A DNA stretch of 64,000 nt from Microvirga arabica (GTDB taxonomy: Bacteria; Pseudomonadota; Alphaproteobacteria; Rhizobiales; Beijerinckiaceae), in assembly GCF_016811235.1 (NCBI RefSeq), contig NZ_JAFBID010000005.1:62001-126000 (forward strand), given 5' to 3'. Of this stretch, positions 27,335 to 35,435 are shown one piece after another. Every line of letters starts with the position of its first letter. Position 1 is the stretch's first letter. The notes beneath the pieces were generated by a model. The model ran no database searches. It saw only the letters and a list, made by a program, of their open reading frames with translations, and had not been told where the DNA came from. The translations under genes and the position numbers were made by a program.

Positions 27335-28126
27335 TCAAACTAGACTATCGAGCGCGGCAGCATCTTCGTCCGACATAGCCTCCGGCGGTGGCACTCTGGG
27401 TCGCACCAAGCCGCGGTATGTCGCGCGCTGGCACTCGCAGGCGAGGAGCGTCTGCCATAGCTCCTGCTTCGCCTTATCCCAATCGTGGTGTGCCACCACG
27501 AGGATGCCAGATGCTTCGTGCAGCGCTTGGGGTGGAGTAAACCAGGGGGCAATGAAATCCGCAAATCTCTCATCGAGCACTGTCTCGGGATCCTCCTGAA
27601 GGATCTTGTCGATATACCGCCTGATGTCACCCGCGATCTTCACCGCGTGTTTCTTCGCGAATGTTGCCGCCCGCTTGCGCTCGGTTTGCAGCTTGCGGTT
27701 CATGATTGCCTGCTCACCGTCAGGCAGACCTCGGATCTGTCGAGCTTGTCCCCGATGAATGTCCCACCGCATTTCGCGGTCGACGAGGCGCCAGGCGCGG
27801 GTGCCATGACAGGTGGTTGCCTCCACCAAGAGATTGAGGCGAAGTCCCCACCCTATCAGGTTGCCGGCCCGGCGGTGGTTGAACTCATTCGGTTTCTCAG
27901 GAGAGCCTCCTCGTGTCTGGGCGAGCATGTCGACATATCGCTCAACCAGTTCATCGAGAGCTATGTGCTCAAGAGTTCCAAATAGCGCAATGAGATCCCG
28001 GTTGACGGACCATTTCCAGCATCGCCCGGCAGCGAACGCGCAAGCTTGAATGGCACGGGTAAGGACGTGCTCGGGTGGAGCGCTGAAGTAGCTGTAGGTT
28101 CCAGAGGAATTACGGTACATAGCCAT
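27335..28126 (-). CDS. Protein of unknown function
   Basis: 263 residues, soluble, rich in Arg, Trp and His. The middle part (about 145-200) is strongly helical and basic (K-L-Q-T-E-R-K-R-A-A-T-F-A-K-K), followed by acidic helices. There is no catalytic motif I can name. The start at 28126 has a second in-frame ATG two codons later. It is flanked by other orphan genes, which suggests acquired DNA. Confidence 0.6.
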   Translation of the reverse strand: MAMYRNSSGTYSYFSAPPEHVLTRAIQACAFAAGRCWKWSVNRDLIALFGTLEHIALDELVERYVDMLAQTRGGSPEKPNEFNHRRAGNLIGWGLRLNLLVEATTCHGTRAWRLVDREMRWDIHRGQARQIRGLPDGEQAIMNRKLQTERKRAATFAKKHAVKIAGDIRRYIDKILQEDPETVLDERFADFIAPWFTPPQALHEASGILVVAHHDWDKAKQELWQTLLACECQRATYRGLVRPRVPPPEAMSDEDAAALDSLV

Positions 28127-28342
28127 AGCGAATTCTCAGTGATGTCCTGAAGTCAGCCCACGCCGAGAAGAGGGGCTTTGCCGGTTGGGAAGGAGGTTTC
28201 AGAACGAGGGCGATGTTGATTGAATGCGAATACAGCGACCAATGGCGCGCTAACACATTAACGTCGCCACGCCGACCAGGCACGGAGCTGGACCCCAGAA
28301 TGGGCTACGCCGCTGTTGTTTGATGCCGGCATCCCGAGGCGG

Positions 28343-28756
28343 TCACCCGCAATTCTCGGCCTCTTCGATGATGCGCATGTGCTCGTCATACTCGGCCTGC
28401 GCCACTTCGACCGTCCCTCGCCTCTCATCGGAGAAGAGCCAGCATGACCACTGCTGATCACGCCAGAAGAAGACCAGGCAATACCCATCGCAAGACGTCA
28501 CCTTGACTTCGCGCATCATCAGTTGCTCCCATGTGGACACTCCATCGGTCACGGGATCCGGGTAGCCATGAATACCTTCGGCGTGCAGGATCCACTCATA
28601 TGGATAGACCTCTTCAATGGTCCACCGCTTGTGACGGAAGTCCTTGAAAGCGAGATTGAAGCGACTTGCTCCGATGAGGCTCTCCATCTCCATCTGGGAG
28701 CGGAAGTAGTTGTCGATGATTGTGCGGCAATGCTTCGTGTCGACTGGGTCTGACAT
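28343..28756 (-). CDS. Protein of unknown function
   Basis: 137 residues from the ATG at 28756, which has GGAGA 7 bases upstream; an ATG at 28777 has none. The sequence has many aromatic residues (W-T-I-E-E-V-Y-P-Y-E-W-I) and a C-L-V-F-F-W-R-D-Q-Q-W-S-C-W strand pair, suggesting a compact alpha/beta domain. No family was recognised. Confidence 0.6.
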   Translation of the reverse strand: MSDPVDTKHCRTIIDNYFRSQMEMESLIGASRFNLAFKDFRHKRWTIEEVYPYEWILHAEGIHGYPDPVTDGVSTWEQLMMREVKVTSCDGYCLVFFWRDQQWSCWLFSDERRGTVEVAQAEYDEHMRIIEEAENCG

Positions 28757-29410
28757 GTTTGGATCTCCATTTTGCATGGCTTAGGAGAACCGCAGTGCAC
28801 TAACTTTGTCTAAGGATTCGGCGGTCGACAGTTAATGGGAAAGGCGCTTTCTTAAGGAGTCGTAGCTCCATGGTTAAGTATTTCCTTCTCGGAGCATATT
28901 TCGACTCGGGACGCAGGATATCTCAAGTTACTGACATGCTGATGCATGAACCACGCTGGAAGCGGCGAACTACGCCGCAATCCAACCATGCTACGTAGGT
29001 AACATGTCCATTGTCATGTTTTCAGCGAATAGAATTCGTCCCCCCGTTACTCCTATTATTTGTAACTTTTTCCCGAGTGGACACATCCACGCACCAACGA
29101 TGGCCTCACCTGCGGACGTGTCCGCACGCTCGATTACTACGAAGCACTGCTTAGCCGAGGTATCCAACGGCGAGAGATCTTAGGTACCATATCTTGCCGC
29201 TTCACAAGGTGACGCGGAGCGGCGTTTCCAGCGTCGGGAACCAAGTAGGTAGATCATGAACTGGGCTCCTGTGCCTCAATTGGAAGCGACGAGGCAACAC
29301 AACAGACAACAGGCTGTAAGCTGACGATGCCATGGCGCGCTTGCATCAATCGTCCGACATGATCATCGACGTGTTGAGCCATCCTTTGAGCCTACGAAAG
29401 ATTGTTCGAC
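28757..29410. other. Gene-free, lower-GC stretch with a palindrome
   Basis: About 650 bp without a supportable gene; visibly more AT-rich than the flanks. It holds a palindrome at 29111-29126 (TGCGGAC-GT-GTCCGCA, 7-bp arms) and a weaker related site just upstream (GTGGA-CACA-TCCAC). Sites of the same type occur at 29991-30000 and 30010-30023. Nothing else was recognised. Confidence 0.5.
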
Positions 29411-29770
29411 CTAATCTCCCGTACCGAGGTGGTACTCACCGGACGGACACACCAAGGTGCCAAACACAATGCTTGACTGATTGACGTAGAAACCATCCAG
29501 GCGATCTAGCTTGCCCCGGATGCCGCTCTCGGACTTGCTCGCCCTCCCCTTCGCCTTCTGCGTCAACCATGCGCCGGTGCTGGGATCATGCAGCGTGCAT
29601 GATCCCTCGACGGTCCAGGCCTTGCCCGCCCGCTTGAAGGTCAGCGTCGCGTTGTAGGACAAGCCTTCACGGACCTCCTGAACACTCAAGCTCCAAACCG
29701 GCCAGCCTGGCCCGTCCCATGCCTGAGCGGACACAGTCGATAACAAGAGCGTGAGAACAGCGAGACGCAT
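29411..29770 (-). CDS. Small secreted protein of unknown function
   Basis: 119 residues with a signal peptide (about 1-17, ending S-A-Q-A). The mature part alternates strands and holds a likely disulfide pair (G-S-C-T-L and T-L-V-C-P-S). AAAGGAAA precedes the ATG. It is the last gene of the minus-strand accessory run. Confidence 0.65.
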   Translation of the reverse strand: MRLAVLTLLLSTVSAQAWDGPGWPVWSLSVQEVREGLSYNATLTFKRAGKAWTVEGSCTLHDPSTGAWLTQKAKGRASKSESGIRGKLDRLDGFYVNQSSIVFGTLVCPSGEYHLGTGD

Positions 29771-29838
29771 GCAGATTTCCTTTGTGCCTTTCCATGTCTG
29801 CCCGACGTGGGACGCACGTCTGCCCGACGTCCGCTAGG

Positions 29839-29954
29839 TCACCAGAAAACCGTTGCAGCGAAGGCGCTTGCGGTGATGGCGAGCGAGAGGACGGCGAGCG
29901 CCAGTGCGGCGTCTCGGGCGAGACTTGGATTGTCGATTCTCTTTCAGTGGACAT
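29839..29954 (-). pseudogene. Possible frameshifted mini membrane protein
   Basis: From the minus-strand ATG at 29954 the frame reads M-S-T-E-R-E-S. In the frame reached by removing two bases at the AGAGA tract it instead reads R-I-D-N-P-S-L-A-R-D-A-A-L followed by A-L-A-V-L-S-L-A-I-T-A-S-A-F-A-A-T-V-F-W and a stop at 29839. That is a convincing short cytosolic head plus one membrane helix (about 37 residues). It could be a broken gene, a programmed slip or a sequencing error; support is composition only. Confidence 0.3.
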
Positions 29955-29990
29955 GGCGGCCTTCGAGCGGGGCGCCATGGACCATGAAGC

Positions 29991-30023
29991 GGACATGTCC
30001 ACTGGCAACGCGGACGTGTCCGC
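29991..30023. promoter_or_regulatory. Pair of GGACRTGTCC palindromes
   Basis: GGACATGTCC (29991-30000, perfect) and GCGGAC-GT-GTCCGC (30010-30023) lie 21 bp apart centre to centre, about two helical turns, in a gap of the minus-strand accessory run. Together with 29111-29126 this makes three copies within 1 kb. They look like binding sites for one dimeric regulator. Confidence 0.45.
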
Positions 30024-30026
30024 AGG

Positions 30027-30452
30027 TCAGGGCTGGGACGTGTCGTCGGTTGGCGTCGGCTCGGCAGCCGGGAGATCGGGGCATTCGGCCCTGCCGTCGC
30101 CCAGGTCCGCCGTCCATGGAAGGGGCTTCACGCCGGGGCCAGGTCCGAGGACCTCGTCCACGATCTGCTCGATGCTCCTGTGCTCGTAGCGGCGACCGAG
30201 CCTGTAGTAGCGATTTCGCGTCCGGATCCACGAGAGATCGTCGGCGACCCGCAGAACTTCGCTCGTGCAGATCGTCGCGTTGCCGTGACGTGGATCGGCG
30301 GTCACCCGACCCACGATGCATATGACACCCCGGCGTCTCGTTGGATACCACTGGTCGATAGTGGATGCGATGGACAAGTCGATGTCCGTGGGCTCCTGGC
30401 TCGCCACGAACTTGTCCCACTCCTCCGGGGAGAGACGGGAATTTTCAGTCAT
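30027..30452 (-). CDS. Protein of unknown function in accessory operon
   Basis: 141 residues; starts with GGAGG 7 bases upstream and overlaps the upstream gene by 4 bp (ATGA). The central part (about 40-100) looks folded, with G-V-I-C-I-V-G-R-V-T and Y-R-L-G-R-R-Y. The C-terminus is acidic and Pro-rich. No family was recognised. Confidence 0.65.
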   Translation of the reverse strand: MTENSRLSPEEWDKFVASQEPTDIDLSIASTIDQWYPTRRRGVICIVGRVTADPRHGNATICTSEVLRVADDLSWIRTRNRYYRLGRRYEHRSIEQIVDEVLGPGPGVKPLPWTADLGDGRAECPDLPAAEPTPTDDTSQP

Positions 30453-30724
30453 GTGTTGCCTCCGTTGAGCGGCGCTCCGAGCCGGTAGCCGCCGTGGTAT
30501 GAAATCGCCCAGCCCTCGGCCTCGTCGTATGCCTGGATGACGCCCGTGGTTATCCGCGCGCCGTCCTTGAAGCGGGGGTCGGCACCGCCGTGGAGAACGC
30601 CGCGCACGTGCCAGTCTTCGCCATCGACGAGGACCTCGTAGTCCTCAATGATCGGGGCCTTCTGCATCATGCGTTCGGGCGGCCTCCAACCGGGGGCCAG
30701 CGGGTATCTTGATCGGCGCGTCAT
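30449..30724 (-). CDS. Small protein of unknown function in accessory operon
   Basis: 91 residues from the ATG at 30724, which overlaps the upstream gene by 4 bp. A basic N-terminus (T-R-R-S-R-Y) is followed by two short beta-rich stretches (Y-E-V-L-V-D-G-E-D-W-H-V-R-G-V-L). No motif was recognised. Coupled translation with both neighbours shows it is a real member of the run. Confidence 0.65.
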   Translation of the reverse strand: MTRRSRYPLAPGWRPPERMMQKAPIIEDYEVLVDGEDWHVRGVLHGGADPRFKDGARITTGVIQAYDEAEGWAISYHGGYRLGAPLNGGNT

Positions 30725-31092
30725 GATGCAGTCTCCATCTGCGTCTGGTCGGATACAAAGGCCCACGCCGTCCCGTCGGCCAGGAACGACACGAGGTTGG
30801 CCTCGAAGATCGGTAGGAACCCTGGGCGGATCGTGAAGGCTCCCACATGCCAGGGCGAGTAGCCGATCTGCAGGAAGGCCTCGTCAATGCGCGGTGGCTC
30901 AATCAGACGACCCTGGATCCAGGCATGCACGTTGCGCTGGCGACGGACCACGCACCGTTGGCGCTCGGCCTCGCGCACAACCATGCGGCAGCCGGCCAAG
31001 GCCAACGTCGGCAGGTGGTCGACAACCCGCTTGTCCACGCGCAGGCTCCAGCGCTGACGGCGCTGGTGCCAATACACATCCGTCCGTGTCAC
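30721..31092 (-). CDS. Protein of unknown function in accessory operon (GTG start)
   Basis: 123 residues. GTG at 31092 overlaps the previous stop (GTGA) and has GGAGG upstream, so I prefer it to the ATG starts farther out. The N-terminus is basic (V-T-R-T-D-V-Y-W-H-Q-R-R-Q-R-W), with many Arg to residue 50. This could be nucleic-acid-binding, but no fold was recognised. Confidence 0.65.
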   Translation of the reverse strand: MTRTDVYWHQRRQRWSLRVDKRVVDHLPTLALAGCRMVVREAERQRCVVRRQRNVHAWIQGRLIEPPRIDEAFLQIGYSPWHVGAFTIRPGFLPIFEANLVSFLADGTAWAFVSDQTQMETAS

Positions 31093-31328
31093 AAGTGCCT
31101 CCTGTGCGACTTGAGACATTGCATAACGTGCCAGGCCTCCAACACCTGGGTCGCCGTCGAGGCCTTGTGTTCGATGATGCCCCACAAGGTCTCGACGAGG
31201 GTGTCCAAGCGGTCCTGGCCGAGGCTCTCAAAGAAAGCCTGGGCGGCTTGTTGCGGGCGCTCGTCGTGCTCCCGAAAACCGGCCCCGAGGTTCAAGGCGG
31301 CCACGATTGTGGTCGAGAGATCGTGCAT
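31089..31328 (-). CDS. Small helical protein of unknown function
   Basis: 79 residues, mostly helical, ending in a basic tail (K-S-H-R-R-H-L). It sits 12 bp after the AAA+ ATPase gene and overlaps the next gene by 4 bp, so it is likely co-translated with the ATPase and may be its partner. No motif was recognised. Confidence 0.65.
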   Translation of the reverse strand: MHDLSTTIVAALNLGAGFREHDERPQQAAQAFFESLGQDRLDTLVETLWGIIEHKASTATQVLEAWHVMQCLKSHRRHL

Positions 31329-31340
31329 CCCTGACCCCCA

Positions 31341-33002
31341 TCAGTGACGGGAAGCGAAAGTCGCACGGCTTGCGACGAGGACCTCGACCAACCGGCGGAG
31401 GCGCCGCATGCTGCCGCCCTTCCACTGCTTGGCCAAGAGATCCAGATCGCCGCCCGAGAGGTCGGGCATCCAGATCTCGTCGACGTCATTCTCAGCCCTC
31501 ATGTCGGCGACCATGGTCTTTGCGATGGTGGGCAGGTGCTCAGGCCTCGGCTTCGGGATCCGCAGCACGCGCAGGCGGTCGAGCAGCGGGCCTGAGACCC
31601 TGTGCAACTCGTTTGCGGTGAAGAGGAACGGCATGCAGCTCAGGTCGAGCGGCATCTCTAAAAACGGGTCGATGATCCGCGCTGCGCTCTCGCGCTCCAG
31701 GAACGGAACGAGAGCATCCTGACCATTGCCATTGTGCGTGGACGTCCCAGCCTTGTCTGCCTCGTCAAAGATCAAGCACGGGTTCGGGCACTCGAAATGC
31801 GCTGCGGCTTGTGCTGCGCTTGACATGCGAGCACTGCTCCATTGGGCGTTGGTTCCTGACACAGCCCCATCGGCCTGACCGGCCATCGAATGCAGCAGGT
31901 ACCGCAGTCCGACAATCTCGCAGAGCCGCCTGGCGTACCGGGTCTTCCCGAGGCCAGGGTGGCCAAGGAGCAGTGAGTTCCGGATCCAAGCATATCCCCG
32001 CTGATTGGCCACGACGGTGTCCTGCGCAAAGGCCTCGTTGGCTTCCTCAGCGTACGGGAACTCGGCGTCCAGAGCTTGGTAGACTTCGTCGGCAGGCCTG
32101 GGCGGATCGAACGGGAGGACTCTGCCCGCGAGGTGGCCGACCTTCGCCTTCTGCGCCGCCATCGCGGACACACGCCGGGATTCAGCTTCGGTCTGGTACG
32201 CCTCGAACGCCGGGAAGACGACCTTCCCCTTCGACGCCGGCTCTTCGAATGGGATATCCCCGTCGCCGAGCTCCGGCTCCGGCAGGGCCTGGAAGACGTC
32301 GAGCTGGACCGAGCCCTCAGGATTGTCCATGAGCTTCTTGAGAGCCGTGCCGACCGCCGCGCTGATCCGGCTCTTTTGCTCGTCCGTCGGCGTCCCCCGG
32401 GCGGTCAGGAAATCCGCAGCGAGACCGCCCAGCCGCGCAGCCTGGGCGATGCCGTCAGCGTGCGCCCGCTCCCTATTCACGGTGCCCCGGACCATGGCGG
32501 CGGCTACTGCGGTGCCGAGGTATTCGACCTGCGCGACCTCGCCAGGGCTGTCCATGGCGAGATCGAATGCCAGCGCCGCGACGCACTTGGCGGCTTCCCT
32601 GTGGCCGAGGAGCCAAGCGTAATACATGCATCGCATATACACATCGAGGATCTGTCGGACGATCTTCGGCGTTCGCCCGGTTAGCGCCGGCCCCAGCATA
32701 AGGGCCTTGGCCGCGTTGGCGGCGGTATAGGCGGCCTTGGCGGTGAACTCATCGTGGAATTCTTCGAGCGCATCGACGAGCGCGCGTGCCTCCTCGCCGA
32801 CCCCTTGCATGAGCGGCAGGTATTCACGCAGCCATTCGTGGCCGTCGTCGAGCAGGGACTGGCGATAGAGCGGGCCGCCGCGCAGGAGCTCCGTCGTCGA
32901 CAGGAGATAGCCGGCAAGTGTGAGGCGGTCGTGCTTCGTGCGGAAGATTTCATCGCGCATGCGCGCGACCCGGTTGTCCCGGGTGTTGGTGTCGTCGGTC
33001 AT
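31341..33002 (-). CDS. AAA+ ATPase with large helical N-terminal region
   Basis: 553 residues. The C-terminal half holds an AAA+ module: Walker A G-H-P-G-L-G-K-T (347-354), Walker B C-L-I-F-D-E-A-D-K-A-G (409-419), sensor-1-like F-L-F-T-A-N-E, and an Arg-rich sensor-2 region. This set resembles the ATPase of Lon-like proteins, but there is no protease domain. Residues 1-300 are helical and unrecognised. AGAGGA precedes the ATG, and three phased GTTAA repeats and a TATAGT element lie upstream. It may act as a remodelling or recruiting ATPase with the small genes downstream. Confidence 0.8.
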   Translation of the reverse strand: MTDDTNTRDNRVARMRDEIFRTKHDRLTLAGYLLSTTELLRGGPLYRQSLLDDGHEWLREYLPLMQGVGEEARALVDALEEFHDEFTAKAAYTAANAAKALMLGPALTGRTPKIVRQILDVYMRCMYYAWLLGHREAAKCVAALAFDLAMDSPGEVAQVEYLGTAVAAAMVRGTVNRERAHADGIAQAARLGGLAADFLTARGTPTDEQKSRISAAVGTALKKLMDNPEGSVQLDVFQALPEPELGDGDIPFEEPASKGKVVFPAFEAYQTEAESRRVSAMAAQKAKVGHLAGRVLPFDPPRPADEVYQALDAEFPYAEEANEAFAQDTVVANQRGYAWIRNSLLLGHPGLGKTRYARRLCEIVGLRYLLHSMAGQADGAVSGTNAQWSSARMSSAAQAAAHFECPNPCLIFDEADKAGTSTHNGNGQDALVPFLERESAARIIDPFLEMPLDLSCMPFLFTANELHRVSGPLLDRLRVLRIPKPRPEHLPTIAKTMVADMRAENDVDEIWMPDLSGGDLDLLAKQWKGGSMRRLRRLVEVLVASRATFASRH

Positions 33003-33054
33003 GTGCAGTCCTCTGATCGAGCGGGCAGTCCCGCCTCGTCATGTCGATGCGCAT

Positions 33055-33097
33055 ACTATACGTCGAAATAGTTAACAACGCGTTAAGGATCGTTAAC
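33055..33097 (-). promoter_or_regulatory. Putative promoter with three phased GTTAA repeats
   Basis: GTTAAC (33071), GTTAAG (33082) and GTTAAC (33092) are spaced 11 and 10 bp apart, one helical turn each. A minus-strand TATAGT (33060-33055) lies at -10 distance before the AAA+ gene, and there is no good -35. The layout suggests activator- or repressor-controlled expression. Confidence 0.4.
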
Positions 33098-33466
33098 TCA
33101 GTCCTTTGAGCCTGTGGATTCCTTCTCGGGCTTCACCCGGGCCGCTTCATCCCGCAGATGACCCGCGATGGCGTGAGGCGAGAGACCGTCGGCCAGTGCC
33201 TGGTCGACGAGGACGCGCAAGGTCTTGACGTAGCCACTCCGGTCCACCCGGCAGCGCACCGTTATCAAGTCTTTGAGGACTCCTTCCGGAATGGTCGCCT
33301 CCCCCGCCGCCCATCTCTGGGCTGTCCTCGTGCTGACCCCGGCGTGCTGCGCCAGCCTATAAATCCAGCCCTCCCCGAATGCCTCTCGGCCCAGGGTGCG
33401 GAGAGCCTGGACGTCTTCTTCGGGGATGACGGCGTAGCGCGGGCGTTGGGGTTTCTGTTCGCTCAT
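33098..33466 (-). CDS. Small HTH-like protein with 'QRWAxGE' motif
   Basis: 122 residues from the ATG at 33466. The core is I-Y-R-L-A-Q-H-A-G-V-S-T-R-T-A-Q-R-W-A-A-G-E, a helix-turn-helix-like pattern in which the recognition helix carries A-Q-R-W-A-A-G-E-A-T-I-P. The gene at 34377-34691 carries V-Q-R-W-A-S-G-E-R-T-V-P, so two members of one small family lie on either side of the Dam-like methylase. Probably DNA-binding; the target is unknown. Confidence 0.7.
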   Translation of the reverse strand: MSEQKPQRPRYAVIPEEDVQALRTLGREAFGEGWIYRLAQHAGVSTRTAQRWAAGEATIPEGVLKDLITVRCRVDRSGYVKTLRVLVDQALADGLSPHAIAGHLRDEAARVKPEKESTGSKD

Positions 33467-33528
33467 GCTGTCAGGAATGCGACGGCACGTGAGAAAAAGA
33501 AAGCCCCGGCTTTGGGTCAGGGCTTCTC

Positions 33529-34380
33529 TCAGAGGTCGAGAAGGCTGAGCTGCCTTCGCCCTTGGTCCAGGGCCTCGGCTCCGCGCGGCGAGATCCAAAG
33601 AACCTCCTCGCGCGCGTTTCGCGCATGGTCCTGGGCCTCACGGGTCAGACGTCTCCAGCCGGTCAAGGCCTCATCATACAAATGATGTCCATAGCCGGAG
33701 AGGACGACCATCCCTTTCACGGACAGTATGCAGTCGAGCAGCTCTCGGTGGGCTGCATCATCCATCTCGTGCGCGTAGCCCCGGGTCGGCGCCTTGCGGG
33801 TGCTGTGGACGTAGGGCGGATCAATGTAAAAAAGCGCATTCGGGCGGTCGTGGCGCCGGATCGTCTTGACCGCATCGTCTCTCTCGATGAGCACACGCTG
33901 CAGCCGCTTCGACATGGCGGCAATGGCCTCGGGGTAGGTAGCCCAGTCGAAGGCCGGGATTTTCCGACCCTCGCCGGAGTAGCGGCGGAACCCGGTCCCC
34001 GTCCCCACCTTCCGGACGTCCGGCGAGACCTGCATCGCGTGCCGGACAACCAGCCGTCGGGCTCGTTCAACGGGGCGGTCCTCGGTCATGGGCTCGCAGG
34101 CGCACCGGAACTCGGCATCGCTAAACGGGGTCAGGGAACAGACCATCATCAGCTGCGCGGCCAGGGCCGGATCGCGAACAACCGCGTATAGGTTTAGGAG
34201 CTCGTCATCCAGATCGCCGAGGATTTCGATCTTCGAGCGCGGCTTGCGCATGAGCACGCTGGCCGAGCCGCCGAATGGCTCGCAGTAGAGATCGTGCGGC
34301 GGTAGGTGTGAGATGACCCAAGGAGCGAGCCGCCACTTGGATCCCATCCAGCGAAGTAGGGGTCGGGTGGGTGCGGTCAT
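33529..34380 (-). CDS. D12-class DNA adenine N6-methyltransferase (Dam-like)
   Basis: 283 residues. The N-terminus L-L-R-W-M-G-S-K-W-R-L and P-F-G-G-S-A-S-V-L form the SAM site of D12-class enzymes, and the catalytic motif is F-Y-I-D-P-P-Y. GAGGAAAA precedes the ATG, which overlaps the upstream gene by 4 bp. No cognate restriction gene is adjacent, so it is a solitary methylase of phage or plasmid type that could protect the host element or control genes in this run. Confidence 0.92.
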   Translation of the reverse strand: MTAPTRPLLRWMGSKWRLAPWVISHLPPHDLYCEPFGGSASVLMRKPRSKIEILGDLDDELLNLYAVVRDPALAAQLMMVCSLTPFSDAEFRCACEPMTEDRPVERARRLVVRHAMQVSPDVRKVGTGTGFRRYSGEGRKIPAFDWATYPEAIAAMSKRLQRVLIERDDAVKTIRRHDRPNALFYIDPPYVHSTRKAPTRGYAHEMDDAAHRELLDCILSVKGMVVLSGYGHHLYDEALTGWRRLTREAQDHARNAREEVLWISPRGAEALDQGRRQLSLLDL

Positions 34381-34691
34381 GAATTTTCCTCAGTGCCAGA
34401 GTGCCGGTCCTGCGCAGCTGCGCACATTGCGTAAAGCGTGAACGACAGCGCTTCGCACTCTTTGGCGCGAAGCTGATAGTCGGACACTTGCCTTTCCAGC
34501 ATCTCCGCGAGCACACCCCACACCCATAACGGGACTGTGCGTTCGCCTGAGGCCCACCTTTGAACCAGACGGGGGTCCAGGCTATTGCGCTCGCCGAGCG
34601 GATGGCGGGGGCCCAGGAGACGGGCTAGAGGCCGCTGCCACTCGGGACCAAGAAGCAGTTGGCCCGCGCGGGCCAGAGGCTCATTGTTCAT
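34377..34691 (-). CDS. Small HTH-like protein with 'QRWASGE' motif
   Basis: 104 residues from the ATG at 34691. The motif L-V-Q-R-W-A-S-G-E-R-T-V-P-L-W-V is near residues 43-58, and a helical C-terminus with a few Cys follows. It shares its HTH-like signature with the protein at 33098-33466. Overlap with the Dam-like gene (4 bp) points to coupled translation, so it may steer or control the methylase. Confidence 0.7.
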   Translation of the reverse strand: MNNEPLARAGQLLLGPEWQRPLARLLGPRHPLGERNSLDPRLVQRWASGERTVPLWVWGVLAEMLERQVSDYQLRAKECEALSFTLYAMCAAAQDRHSGTEENS

Positions 34692-34701
34692 GTCGGTTCT
34701 T

Positions 34702-35313
34702 TCAGCGCTTAGGTTCAAAGTACTTGCGCGCAGCCGCTGTGGCAGCGTTGAACGCAGTGATCGCCTCACTCACAGGCCCAGGCAGCATCTGCCCGTCCTG
34801 GTAGCCCGTCTCCTCCACCGCGGCCTTGAGGCCAGCTCGGGCCGCCTCGATGCCCGCTAACTTCTTGCGGTAGTTGCGGGCGTGGGCGGAGATGCGGTCG
34901 ACGCGGGTGAAATCATTCAGCAGGTCGCGCCGGTCGATCCACCACGTTGCGTGTGCCACCCGGTCGTACAGGAGATCGCGGTCTTCGTCCGACAATCCGG
35001 CAGTGAGCTTCATGCGCAGCTCGGCGGCCCACTGCCTCTGCTTCGAGGTTCCCTTCAGGCCGACTTGGGAGATCCCGCGCTCCGCATTCTTGATGCGGGT
35101 CTTGGCCGCTTTCTGGGCACCTTCGGAGCGGTTCTCCGCCTTAATGCTCTCCAAGGCCTGATCGTAGAGACCGATCACCTCGGAGGAGTCCGGGGCGAAG
35201 CCGAACAGGTGCGGGTGCTGGTCGTCGGCGATGTCGCGCATTCGCACGAAGACCGGATTGGCGTTCTCACGGTCAAGCCAGTTGTCAAGCTTGGGGCTGG
35301 TCGCTTTGATCAT
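34702..35313 (-). CDS. Helical protein of unknown function
   Basis: 203 residues from the ATG at 35313, largely charged helices (for example E-G-A-Q-K-A-A-K-T-R-I-K-N-A-E-R). The frame continues to 35439, but a 28-bp leader element that is also found before the next gene upstream ends exactly at this ATG, which supports the start. It is 10 bp before the next gene. No family was recognised. Confidence 0.65.
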   Translation of the reverse strand: MIKATSPKLDNWLDRENANPVFVRMRDIADDQHPHLFGFAPDSSEVIGLYDQALESIKAENRSEGAQKAAKTRIKNAERGISQVGLKGTSKQRQWAAELRMKLTAGLSDEDRDLLYDRVAHATWWIDRRDLLNDFTRVDRISAHARNYRKKLAGIEAARAGLKAAVEETGYQDGQMLPGPVSEAITAFNAATAAARKYFEPKR

Positions 35314-35341
35314 CGAGGTTTCCCTTCGGTTGTGGGCAGTC
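35314..35341 (-). repeat. Copy 1 of a 28-bp leader repeat
   Basis: On the minus strand this element ends directly at the ATG at 35313 and contains the presumed ribosome-binding sequence AGGGAAACCTCG. It matches 24 of 28 bases with the copy at 35783-35810. Confidence 0.6.
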
Positions 35342-35435
35342 ACTGCCGTCCCTGTCGTCAAGCGCCGTGCAGCCCTTTGCCTGGAGCGCCGTGGCACCCC
35401 GGGGAAGGGCCGGCCCGGAGGCCGGCCTAGGAGGC

